This document shows positions 1 to 6,687 of a stretch of 7,376 nucleotides of DNA, in pieces. Made by a program: the position numbers and the translations under genes. Every line of letters begins with the position of its first letter. Positions within the stretch are counted from its first letter, which is position 1. Source of the stretch: Cryomorphaceae bacterium (GTDB lineage: Bacteria > Bacteroidota > Bacteroidia > Flavobacteriales > Schleiferiaceae); assembly GCA_003507115.1 (NCBI GenBank), contig DNWN01000121.1, forward strand, positions 449-7,824, read 5' to 3'. Under the pieces are notes generated by a model, which saw only the letters and a list, made by a program, of their open reading frames with translations, did not search any database and was not told the DNA's origin.

Positions 1-566
1 GGCGGATTGGATACTAAAATATCCCAGGCCTCTGCAGGTCCCGAAGGGGGATCGCTCAATGAGGCATTCCGCCAAGCGATATCGAGCCCCGTGGTCTGTC
101 CGTTCCTTCGCGCCAAGGATAAGGCCTCCTCACTGACGTCCCACCCTGCCACATGCCAAAGAGAACGCGCATGTTTCATCCCTAGCGCTATGCATCCACT
201 CCCCGTACACCAATCCAGAGCGTGCAGGGCGGCATCCTCGGGGTGCTGAGCAAGGAGCATCCCCAGGAGTTCTTCGGTTTCAGGCCGTGGAATCAGGGCT
301 CGATGGTCAATGCTCACCTGAAGGCCTGCAAAGTCCACGAAGCCGACGATGTGTGCCCAAGGTTCATGCGCTGCCAAGCGACGAAGGACCTCGAGGTGGT
401 TTTCCACATGGGGTAGGGCTTCCAGGGGATTCTCAAGTGCATAAGCCAAGCGGCTCTCCCCAACCCATTCAGTCCAGCGTGCCCACAAGGCCCTCACCTC
501 TTCTGGGGGCACTCCCGCGGACTGCAGGGTCAGTTGGAAATGGGATTGGAAGGCCGCACGGGTCAT
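1..566 (-). CDS. prmC: PrmC (HemK) release factor glutamine N5-methyltransferase, N-terminal part, cut by window edge
   Basis: PrmC methylates the glutamine of the GGQ motif in peptide-chain release factors, using S-adenosylmethionine, in the cytoplasm. Reading the minus strand from ATG at 566-564 gives 188 full codons. Residues 1-75 resemble the helical N-terminal domain. The family hallmark ALIPRPETEELL lies at residues 90-101. SAM-binding motif I is DWCTGSGCIALG (residues 118-129), where W-C replaces the commoner L-G. The last readable residues are SNP plus a partial proline codon, the start of the catalytic NPPY motif, so the C-terminal third lies off the left edge. An in-frame ATG at 605-603 would add 13 residues but would overlap the ribD start. 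The 566 start matches the usual family N-terminus better. It is divergent from ribD, a pairing I recall from flavobacterial genomes. The identification is firm; only the start is open. Confidence 0.93.
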   Translation of the reverse strand, partial: MTRAAFQSHFQLTLQSAGVPPEEVRALWARWTEWVGESRLAYALENPLEALPHVENHLEVLRRLAAHEPWAHIVGFVDFAGLQVSIDHRALIPRPETEELLGMLLAQHPEDAALHALDWCTGSGCIALGMKHARSLWHVAGWDVSEEALSLARRNGQTTGLDIAWRNASLSDPPSGPAEAWDILVSNP

Positions 567-596
567 TCGATAAAGGTAGGGATGTACCTTCGCAGC

Positions 597-1628
597 ATGA
601 CACATTCAGAAGGGATTTTACGCTGTTTAGCGCTCGCTCAAAAAGCCGGCGGATATGTTCACCCCAACCCGTGGGTGGGTGCGCTGATTGTGCATGAAGG
701 GCGTGTTCTCGGAGAAGGTTATCATCACAAGGCAGGCCAAGCCCACGCCGAGGTGGAAGCCCTGCGCGCCCTAGCTCCGGAAGACCGCGCCCTTCTTCCG
801 CACGCGACGATGTACGTGAATTTGGAGCCCTGTGCTCACCGGGGGAAAACACCTCCCTGTGCGGATGCTCTCGTGGAGGCGGGCATTGGCGAGGTGGTCG
901 TCGGCACCGAAGACCCCAATCCCCTAGTGAGCGGCCAAGGCATTGCCCGCCTGCGCGAGGCAGGAATACACGTGACCGTCGGCATCGAGGAGGCCGCATG
1001 CCGCTGGCTAAACCGTCGATTCTTCCATGCCATCACCACCGGGATGCCCTATCTCGTGCTCAAATGGGCCGAGAGCGCCGATGGCTTTATCGATGGGATT
1101 CGGAGCATCGAACATCCAGGTCCCTACCGGATTTCCAATGAAGCGTCGCGTACATATGTCCATCAGTGGCGGAGTGAAGAGGCCGGCATTCTCGTGGGTT
1201 GGGGCACCTATGTGGCCGATGAACCCGCATTGACCGTCCGGGAAGTGTCCGGTGCCCAACCACAGCGCATTCTTTGGTCGACGCGAGGAACCTGGGATGT
1301 CGAGGAAGGTTGGAAAATTTGGGCCGCCAAACGGCACCCCAAACCCTGGGAAGCCTTTCAGCGCTTCGCCCGTGAAAGTGGTCTGCGGAGCATTTTTATC
1401 GAAGGGGGCGCCGCCACCCTACAAAGTCTTTTAGATCACGGCCTTTGGAACGAGGTGCGCATCCTACGTAGCCCCATCGAACTGGGCCGCGGGGTTCCCG
1501 CCCCAAAGATGCCTGCATCCGCCATTTTAAGTCGGGCAGAAAACCGCCCTGAGGGAATTCAACCTCTTCCCGACGCCATTGGGGACAATGCGGTGGATGT
1601 TTATCTCCCGTCTATCTTAGAGTCATGA
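597..1628 (+). CDS. ribD: RibD, bifunctional riboflavin deaminase/reductase
   Basis: RibD carries out two successive cytoplasmic steps of riboflavin synthesis: deamination of the pyrimidine ring of the GTP-derived intermediate, then NADPH-dependent reduction of the ribosyl side chain. The start at 597 gives 343 residues. The N-terminal cytidine-deaminase-like domain shows PNPWVGALIV (23-32), the zinc ligand and catalytic pair H50-A-E52, and PCAHRGKTPPC, which supplies C79 and C88. The reductase domain starts near 151 (PYLVLKWAESADG) and includes ILVGWGTYVADEPALTVR and FIEGG near 267-271. The whole protein is near family length, so both activities look intact. ATG 597 (MTHSEGILRCL) aligns with the usual family start. 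ATG 582 would add MYLRS and is preceded by a purine-rich AAAGGTAGGG stretch, so it cannot be excluded; an ATG at 534 lies inside prmC and is unlikely. The gene overlaps the downstream peptidase by ATGA. Confidence 0.93.
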   Translation: MTHSEGILRCLALAQKAGGYVHPNPWVGALIVHEGRVLGEGYHHKAGQAHAEVEALRALAPEDRALLPHATMYVNLEPCAHRGKTPPCADALVEAGIGEVVVGTEDPNPLVSGQGIARLREAGIHVTVGIEEAACRWLNRRFFHAITTGMPYLVLKWAESADGFIDGIRSIEHPGPYRISNEASRTYVHQWRSEEAGILVGWGTYVADEPALTVREVSGAQPQRILWSTRGTWDVEEGWKIWAAKRHPKPWEAFQRFARESGLRSIFIEGGAATLQSLLDHGLWNEVRILRSPIELGRGVPAPKMPASAILSRAENRPEGIQPLPDAIGDNAVDVYLPSILES

Positions 1629-3298
1629 AGCGTTTTTTCGGAACCCTAGTGTGCCTCGGGTGGACTTTTGCCCTCTGGGGCCAAGGCTATGACTTGCCTC
1701 AAAAACAACGTTTTCCGCGCGTCCAACTCTCCAGTGTGGAGGCCACGGAAGCATTTTCATGGTGGAGTTTGGAGCATGCCTATCCGAGAGAAATCCGCTG
1801 GACGCATCAGGCAAGTACAGAGAGTCCTGGTGGCTGGCACCACCGCTATCAGGCAGAATTTGGTGGCCTTCCCTTGCACGGAGCCGAGCTGGTTCTTTTT
1901 GTGGACCATGCCCACCGGCTTCGAGGTGCTCAATGGGCCGATTTTCTCACTCTTCCGGCCACCCTTCCGCCGAGTCATGCCGATGCCGCCCTTTGGCAGG
2001 ACGGCGTATGGAACTGGATTACCTGGGAGGATCACGAAGCCGCCCATCCGAGAACTTGGGAACGCTATGCCCGACACGCCCTGACCGGAGACATAATTCA
2101 ACAGCGAGATATGCTTCTGCATGCCACGGATAGCATTGGGCGGGCCTTGGTTTTTCGACCTGACCCCTTGGTCCGTGCCGGGGTAGTTTATGGCGGTGCC
2201 TACATTGATGACAACGACCAGAATACCGCTGTACTCGATCCACTTCGAGATACCGTGGCCGTGGGACTCACCTATTTCAATGGTCTGTTTACCCTGAGTA
2301 ATTCCGCTGCGGTGATTCAAGAATTCGATGCACCATCGGTATCCATTCCTATGCAGGCCAATGCGGATTTCTTTTTCTCCCGCGCAGCACCCGGGTTTGA
2401 AATGACCAATGCCCTCTATCACATTGAGCGCATCCGATTGCGCCTGGACAGTTTAGGGTTTGGAAGCCTCATGACCTATGCCATTCCGGTAGATGTCAAT
2501 GCCTTTAATGGGTTGGACAATTCTGCCTTTGATCGGGCAACGAACCCTCCCCGATTGCTTTTCGGCGAAGGGGGCGTGGACGATGCAGAGGATTCGGATG
2601 TTATTGCCCATGAATATGGTCATGCGTTGATTCATGCTGCGGCGCCCAATACCGTGAACGGGACCGAGCGTGAATGCATGGAGGAGGCGCTCTGTGACTA
2701 TTTTGCGATGAGCCATTCGTTTCGTTGGGATAATTGGCGCTACCCATTCATCTTCAACTGGGACGGTCACAATCCTTTCTGGAGCGGTCGCATGGGCCTG
2801 AGTAGTAAAGACTACAGCCAGCTTACTTTTTCCAGCATTTACAGTCATACAGATGTATTTGCGGACCCTTTGGGCGTGACCATGGCGTTAATCGGGCCGA
2901 ATGCTATGGACCGAATCGTCCTCGAATCCCTGTACAACTTCACCTCCTTTATGACCATGCCGCAAGCCGCCAACTGGATGTTGATGGCTGACACCGTGTT
3001 GAACAGCGCCCAAAACGCCTCGCTACTGCATTTGAATTTTGCCGCCCGAAATATCCTCAGTCCTCAAGTGGGTCAGCAGGAAGACTCACAGAAAGGTTCG
3101 ATGGCTAGAGATCGATATTGTACCCAAGACCAAGCATGGGATTTCACGGATGTGGGGGGAAGTGCTTGGGCCATGGATGGGCGTGTCGCCCGCACATGGA
3201 CAGCGGGGGAAGCCGTGTATGGCTGGGAGTTGCCGGAAGGGGCCTACCTCATCTCCCGTCTGGATGGCACAACCTTTATGCTGTTCCTACATCCTTAA
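1625..3298 (+). CDS. Secreted zinc metallopeptidase, M4/M36-like gluzincin with possible reduced T9SS tail
   Basis: This is a 557-residue predicted exported protease. Residues 1-19 form a signal peptide: MKR, then a hydrophobic stretch ending near ALWG. Residues 75-99 (YQAEFGGLPLHGAEL and onward) resemble the FTP propeptide of thermolysin- and fungalysin-type enzymes. The catalytic part carries FGEGG, then HEYGH at 329-333 with zinc ligands H329 and H333 and base E330. EEALCD follows, with E354 the likely third ligand in the same E-A-x-x-D setting as thermolysin E166. SHTDVF (H408) may supply the transition-state histidine; that is a looser match. The last about 45 residues (DGRVARTW, then LPEGAYLI, then DGTTF) resemble the end of a type A T9SS sorting domain but lack its opening YPNP motif. 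The gene starts inside the ribD stop (ATGA), suggesting co-transcription, although no link to flavin synthesis is evident. The substrate is unknown. Confidence 0.85.
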   Translation: MKRFFGTLVCLGWTFALWGQGYDLPQKQRFPRVQLSSVEATEAFSWWSLEHAYPREIRWTHQASTESPGGWHHRYQAEFGGLPLHGAELVLFVDHAHRLRGAQWADFLTLPATLPPSHADAALWQDGVWNWITWEDHEAAHPRTWERYARHALTGDIIQQRDMLLHATDSIGRALVFRPDPLVRAGVVYGGAYIDDNDQNTAVLDPLRDTVAVGLTYFNGLFTLSNSAAVIQEFDAPSVSIPMQANADFFFSRAAPGFEMTNALYHIERIRLRLDSLGFGSLMTYAIPVDVNAFNGLDNSAFDRATNPPRLLFGEGGVDDAEDSDVIAHEYGHALIHAAAPNTVNGTERECMEEALCDYFAMSHSFRWDNWRYPFIFNWDGHNPFWSGRMGLSSKDYSQLTFSSIYSHTDVFADPLGVTMALIGPNAMDRIVLESLYNFTSFMTMPQAANWMLMADTVLNSAQNASLLHLNFAARNILSPQVGQQEDSQKGSMARDRYCTQDQAWDFTDVGGSAWAMDGRVARTWTAGEAVYGWELPEGAYLISRLDGTTFMLFLHP

Positions 3299-3304
3299 AC
3301 GCGA

Positions 3305-3715
3305 TCATGAAAAGAACGGCGACAGAGCAATTTGAATTGATTCTGGTGCCGGGCATGGCCGACCGGTCTCCGTTGACGCAAAGACGAGAAGCGCTCTTCC
3401 CGTGGTGGTCAATTCACCTGCTTCGTTAAAGACCTTGTAATCGAATGGGAGTCGGGTGCCTTGCGGAAAATCCGAAATCGTGGTTTCAATCGTGATTTCT
3501 TCGTCATAACGGACCGGTTTTTTGTACTGGATTTCCAATTGCGCCACCGGGAGCATGATACCTTGATCTTCCAAGTCGCGGTAACGAATTCCAATCGACC
3601 GAAGCGCTTCTACTCGACCCATCTCAAAGAAGACGGCGTAGTTGCCGTAGTAGCAATAACCCATCTGATCTGTTTCGGCGTAACGGATACGCGTTTTCCA
3701 TGTTGTAACAAACAT
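3305..3715 (-). CDS. Acyl-CoA thioesterase, hotdog fold, YbgC/4-hydroxybenzoyl-CoA thioesterase type
   Basis: This 136-residue protein (about the family length) is a single-domain hotdog thioesterase predicted to hydrolyse acyl-CoA in the cytoplasm. The active-site loop is RYAETDQMG (residues 11-19), with D16 as the expected catalytic aspartate. It is followed by YCYYGNYAVFFEMGR, which forms the start of the central hotdog helix. The histidine of the common VYHGNY version is a tyrosine here (Y23), a form I associate with Bacteroidota members of the family. Further conserved parts are LEIQYKKPVRYDEEI and the TTGRALLVF strand. The start ATG at 3715-3713 is preceded by an A/T-rich leader, as usual in this phylum. 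It is divergent from dnaA across 239 bases and convergent with the peptidase gene, six bases from its stop. The acyl substrate cannot be told from sequence. Confidence 0.9.
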   Translation of the reverse strand: MFVTTWKTRIRYAETDQMGYCYYGNYAVFFEMGRVEALRSIGIRYRDLEDQGIMLPVAQLEIQYKKPVRYDEEITIETTISDFPQGTRLPFDYKVFNEAGELTTTGRALLVFASTETGRPCPAPESIQIALSPFFS

Positions 3716-3954
3716 TAATATTTATCTTTAATTACTTATTATCAACTGTTTAGATTGCGATTTATTGATGTTCACGACGACTTGAAAGAAAGCATCATGA
3801 GCAAAAAAAACTTTAAAATCAATACCCATTTAATTTTTTTTCAACGGATTTAATTGACACTTTCGTGAACCCTAAGAACGTCTCGCGACACACCCCCTTT
3901 CATGTCGCCGATTGGCTCGATTAGGACCCTAAACTTAAACGATTATAACGCACG
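3716..3954. promoter_or_regulatory. AT-rich divergent intergenic region between thioesterase and dnaA
   Basis: This 239-base gap must hold the outward promoters for the thioesterase (minus) and dnaA (plus). Bases from about 3713 to 3855 are very AT-rich, against GC-rich flanking genes; the part closer to dnaA is more mixed. No good match to the Bacteroidota -33 TTTG / -7 TAnnTTTG promoter pair was found on either strand; the nearest is TAATTTTT at 3831-3838. Searching by eye for DnaA boxes (TTATNCACA and its complement) found none. The closest is TTATCAACT, so this is not obviously oriC. CGATT occurs three times before the dnaA start, and ACCCTAA occurs twice. No convincing small gene is present. 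Confidence 0.6.
3803..3841. repeat. AT-only imperfect inverted repeat upstream of dnaA
   Basis: The left arm is A8 (3803-3810), a two-base CT bulge, then TTAAA (3813-3817). The right arm is TTTAA (3829-3833), then T8 (3834-3841). The arms can pair over 13 base pairs around an 11-base loop (ATCAATACCCA). The stem has no G-C pair, so it is a poor intrinsic terminator. It could be an easily melted segment, a bent A-tract region or simple low-complexity DNA. The sequence itself is seen directly; any role is inference. Confidence 0.5.
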
Positions 3955-5391
3955 ATGGAGCGAACTGCTGAAGCCGTCTGGAGAAATTGTCTGAACTATG
4001 TCCAGGACAACATTAGTCCGCAAGCATACAAGACATGGTTTCTTCCTATTCGGCCGGTAAAGCTCCAGAGCAAGGTCATTACCTTACAAGTGCCGAGTAA
4101 ATTTGTGTACGAGTGGCTCGAAGCCCACTACATCAAGTTGCTCAAATCGGCGATTACCAAAGAACTCGGTCCCGACGCACGCCTTGTGTATTCGATTGTC
4201 ATGGACCAAGACACGGCTCACTTGGAAGTCAATAAAGTCGATATTCCCAGTTCAAACCGTGGCCCCATCGAAAACCCACAAGTTTCTCTGCCCGCTCGAA
4301 TTGGCGGAGAGGAAGGAATTCGAAACCCTTTCATCATCCCTGGCCTCAAGAAAGTAAATATTGAGAGTCAGCTCAATCCAAACTATACATTCGAGAGCTT
4401 CATTGAAGGTGACTGCAACCGACTCGCGCGCTCAGCAGGCTATGCTGTTGCACAGAAACCCGGTGGCACCTCGTTCAATCCCCTTTTAATTTACGGGGGT
4501 GTCGGGCTTGGCAAGACCCACTTGGCTCATTCCATCGGCATCGAAATCAAAGACCGCTTCCCGGAGAAGACGGTGCTCTATGTTTCCGCTGAACGCTTTA
4601 CGCAGCAATTTATTGATGCTATTCGCAACAACACGAAAAATGACTTCGTCCATTTCTATCAGTTGATCGATGTGCTCATCATGGATGACGTTCAGTCCTT
4701 CAGTGGCAAGGAGAAAACTCAGGACGTTTTCTTTGAAATTTTTAACCACTTGCACCAACAAGGCAAGCAAGTTATCCTGACTTCAGACCGTGCCCCTGTT
4801 GATTTACAAGGAATGGAACAGCGTTTATTATCCCGCTTTAAGTGGGGTTTGTCCGCAGATTTGCAGCGTCCTGATTTAGAAACACGTATTGCCATTCTCA
4901 GCCAGAAACTTTATGCGGACGGCATTGAAATGCCCAACGATGTGATAGAGTATTTGGCGTACAGCATCACGAGCAATGTGCGTGAGCTGGAAGGGGCCCT
5001 TATCTCACTCCTCGCCCAGTCTTCCTTGAACCGCAAGAAGATAACCGTGGAACTTGCGAAGCAAATGATTGACAAGTTTGTCAAGAACACCACGCGTGAG
5101 GTCAGTGTAGACTTTATCCAAAAAGTAGTCTGTGACTACTTTGACATGCCCATGGAATTGCTCAAAAGCAAAACGCGCAAGCGTGAAATTGTTCAGGCGC
5201 GTCAATTGACCATGTATTTCTCCAAGCAGCTCACCAAGAATAGTTTGGCGGCCATCGGTGCACAATGCGGGAACAAAGACCATGCAACCGTTCTCCATGC
5301 TTGCCGCACGGTAAGCAACTTAGCTGAAACGGATAAACGTTTCCGCACGTATGTGGACGATATTAAAAAGAAGTTGAACTTGGTGGGATGA
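3955..5391 (+). CDS. dnaA: DnaA, chromosomal replication initiator
   Basis: DnaA binds oriC as an ATP-dependent oligomer and melts the origin to load the helicase. The 478-residue protein has all four domains. Residues 1-85 are domain I (SPQAYKTWFLP and the following strand). A short linker follows to about residue 135. The AAA+ module has Walker A GGVGLGKTH (181-189), Walker B LIMDDVQ with D244 and D245, the box VII motif SRFKWGL with arginine finger R294, and a sensor 2 motif SNVRELEGAL. The C-terminal DNA-binding domain carries the signature NKDHATVLHACR near 440-451. K441 stands where many DnaA proteins have arginine, the usual form in Bacteroidota. The ATG at 3955 is the natural start for this N-terminus. 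The stop overlaps the next gene by ATGA, pointing to translational coupling with the phosphatase. Confidence 0.98.
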   Translation: MERTAEAVWRNCLNYVQDNISPQAYKTWFLPIRPVKLQSKVITLQVPSKFVYEWLEAHYIKLLKSAITKELGPDARLVYSIVMDQDTAHLEVNKVDIPSSNRGPIENPQVSLPARIGGEEGIRNPFIIPGLKKVNIESQLNPNYTFESFIEGDCNRLARSAGYAVAQKPGGTSFNPLLIYGGVGLGKTHLAHSIGIEIKDRFPEKTVLYVSAERFTQQFIDAIRNNTKNDFVHFYQLIDVLIMDDVQSFSGKEKTQDVFFEIFNHLHQQGKQVILTSDRAPVDLQGMEQRLLSRFKWGLSADLQRPDLETRIAILSQKLYADGIEMPNDVIEYLAYSITSNVRELEGALISLLAQSSLNRKKITVELAKQMIDKFVKNTTREVSVDFIQKVVCDYFDMPMELLKSKTRKREIVQARQLTMYFSKQLTKNSLAAIGAQCGNKDHATVLHACRTVSNLAETDKRFRTYVDDIKKKLNLVG

Positions 5392-5864
5392 ACCCCCGTT
5401 CCGTCCTCTTTGTCTGTTTAGGGAATATTTGCCGCTCCCCCGTCGCGGAGGGCGTTTTTCGGCGTGCCTTGGTCCAGCGTGTCGGATCGGATGCTGCCCT
5501 CTGGACGATTGACTCAGCGGGGACTTCGGATTACCATGCGGGTGAAGCTCCTGACCAACGCTCCCAGGCTTCTGCATTAAGACATGGCGTAGACATTTCA
5601 ACGTTGGCCTCTCGGCCATTTCGTCCAGAGGATTTTGAGAAATTTGACCACATTCTCGTGATGGATAGTTCGAACCATGTGAATGTGAGCCGGCTCACGG
5701 AGAATCCTTCCCACCTAGCCAAAGTTCGGTTGGTGCTGGATGTTTCTTTCCCGGGCGAGAACAAGCCGGTTCCCGACCCATATTATGGAGGAGAACATGG
5801 GTTTGAACAGGTATTTCAATTGTTGGCGCAAGCCTCTGAAGATTGGTTAGACCAATGGGCTTAG
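5388..5864 (+). CDS. Low-molecular-weight protein-tyrosine phosphatase
   Basis: This 158-residue cytoplasmic enzyme belongs to the low-molecular-weight (arsenate-reductase-like) tyrosine phosphatase family. The N-terminal P-loop is VCLGNICRS: nucleophile C10, then five residues to R16 and S17, the canonical CX5R(S/T). The general-acid loop is DPYYGG, with D130 and the two tyrosines found in many bacterial and eukaryotic members. Length and motif spacing are normal, so the enzyme looks active. The family dephosphorylates phosphotyrosine proteins, but the partner here is unknown. No bacterial tyrosine kinase or capsule genes are in the window. It starts inside the dnaA stop and overlaps the methyltransferase by 10 bases, so it is the middle gene of a tight three-gene cluster. 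Arsenate reductase is less likely, because that group lacks the DPYY loop. Confidence 0.93.
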   Translation: MNPRSVLFVCLGNICRSPVAEGVFRRALVQRVGSDAALWTIDSAGTSDYHAGEAPDQRSQASALRHGVDISTLASRPFRPEDFEKFDHILVMDSSNHVNVSRLTENPSHLAKVRLVLDVSFPGENKPVPDPYYGGEHGFEQVFQLLAQASEDWLDQWA

Positions 5865-6580
5865 GCGACTTACATCTCCTGCCCGTGCCCTTAGCTGAGG
5901 GATCCGCCGCTCGTGTATTTCCCCCAGAAGTTCACTCTAAGGCCGCAAGCCTTCGGCATTGGATTGTCGAAACGCCCAAAACGGCCCGGGCACACCTTAA
6001 AATCCTAGCGCCCGACGTTCCGGTTTCAGAACATCAGCTTTTCCCACTTGACAAGCACCACCCCGAGCGACAGGGACTGTCCATGCTCGCCCCATGCCTA
6101 GCCGGAACATCCATGGGTTTGATTTCTGATGCGGGAGTACCCGGCGTCGCTGACCCGGGTAGCCGGGTCATTGAGGCGGCGCATGAGGCCGGCATTCGGG
6201 TCATACCATGGGTTGGCCCCTCATCCATTCTCCTTGGGCTCATGGCCTCGGGGTTCAACGGACAACAGTTCCAATTCTTGGGCTATCTACCCCACGATAG
6301 CGGTGAACGCAAACGCCAATGGTCCGCCATGGAGCGCGCAGTCCGCCAAGGACAAACCCAAATATTTATCGAAACCCCCTACCGGAACGAGAAGCTGATG
6401 GAAGAGGCACTTCAGTATCTAGGGCCCGATTTACACCTGTGTGTTGCCTGTGATTTGTCCGCCAAGACCGAATACCTGAAGAGTCAGACGATAGCAGCAT
6501 GGAAAAAGGATACCTCGCGGCCTGATTTACACAAACGACCCACGATTTTTCTTGTCGGTCGGTCCAATCGTATTCTCTAA
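5855..6580 (+). CDS. RsmI-like SAM-dependent methyltransferase (tetrapyrrole methylase fold)
   Basis: This 241-residue protein belongs to the tetrapyrrole-methylase superfamily and is close to RsmI, which 2'-O-methylates 16S rRNA C1402. Visible motifs are LHLLPVPL at the N-terminus and the SAM/glycine-rich segment LISDAGVPGVADPG (89-102). These are followed by WVGPSSILLGLMASGFNGQ, the region FIETPYRN, and the end motif LHKRPTIFLVGR. The protein is shorter than E. coli RsmI (about 286 residues) and has no room for its C-terminal extension. From memory, many Bacteroidota carry this shorter form in addition to a true RsmI. The substrate is therefore unproven and I give no symbol. The start at ATG 5855 (MGLGDLHLLPVP) fits the family; ATG 5843 would add MVRP. 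It overlaps the phosphatase by 10 bases and probably shares the dnaA transcript. Confidence 0.88.
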   Translation: MGLGDLHLLPVPLAEGSAARVFPPEVHSKAASLRHWIVETPKTARAHLKILAPDVPVSEHQLFPLDKHHPERQGLSMLAPCLAGTSMGLISDAGVPGVADPGSRVIEAAHEAGIRVIPWVGPSSILLGLMASGFNGQQFQFLGYLPHDSGERKRQWSAMERAVRQGQTQIFIETPYRNEKLMEEALQYLGPDLHLCVACDLSAKTEYLKSQTIAAWKKDTSRPDLHKRPTIFLVGRSNRIL

Positions 6581-6687
6581 GTCCCCCTCGCCTTCATCCG
6601 AAGGGTTTGCCAACCCATCTGGGTAGCCCAGAACCAGAATCAAGACTTGCCATTACGAAGGGAAAAGCCGTGCCGTACCTTCGCTCT
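6581..6687 (+). promoter_or_regulatory. mnmE leader with several small hairpins
   Basis: The 107 bases between the methyltransferase stop and the preferred mnmE start hold several inverted repeats. CCTTC/GAAGG lies at 6591-6604 (loop 4). GGGTT/AACCC lies at 6603-6616 (loop 4, mutually exclusive with the first). TCTGGG/CCCAGA lies at 6618-6632 (loop 3). CGAAGG/CCTTCG lies at 6656-6683 (loop 16), ending just before GTG 6688. None is followed by a run of T, so they do not look like a standard intrinsic terminator. They could attenuate transcription, influence start access, or be chance in GC-rich DNA. No clear promoter was found. Confidence 0.4.

Noticed and set aside
613..642. Possible prmC promoter on the minus strand: TTTG, 18 bases, TAAAATCC
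   Set aside because: The -33 part and spacing fit the Bacteroidota pattern, but the -7 part matches TAnnTTTG only in its first half. One such hit is expected by chance.
287..697. Plus-strand open frame of 136 codons across the prmC/ribD region
   Set aside because: It overlaps two well-supported genes in another frame and has no recognisable motif.
469..999. Minus-strand open frame of 176 codons opposite ribD and the start of prmC
   Set aside because: It is antisense to a clear ribD deaminase domain, its translation is rich in Arg, Pro and Gly with no family motif, and it looks like a high-GC codon shadow.
1757..2422. Minus-strand open frame of 221 codons opposite the peptidase gene
   Set aside because: The opposite strand encodes a well-supported secreted metallopeptidase; the antisense protein shows no recognisable domain or signal.
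3803..3841. AT inverted repeat with T8 as an intrinsic terminator
   Set aside because: The stem contains no G-C pair and no plus-strand gene ends just upstream, so termination is not a sensible reading.
3797..3853. Possible 18-codon peptide (MSKKNFKINTHLIFFQRI) upstream of dnaA
   Set aside because: It is very short, lies in low-complexity A/T DNA including the inverted repeat, and has no supporting signal. It could only be revived by conservation or ribosome profiling.
3716..3954. oriC next to dnaA
   Set aside because: No TTATNCACA-type boxes were found by eye on either strand. AT-richness alone is not enough to call an origin.
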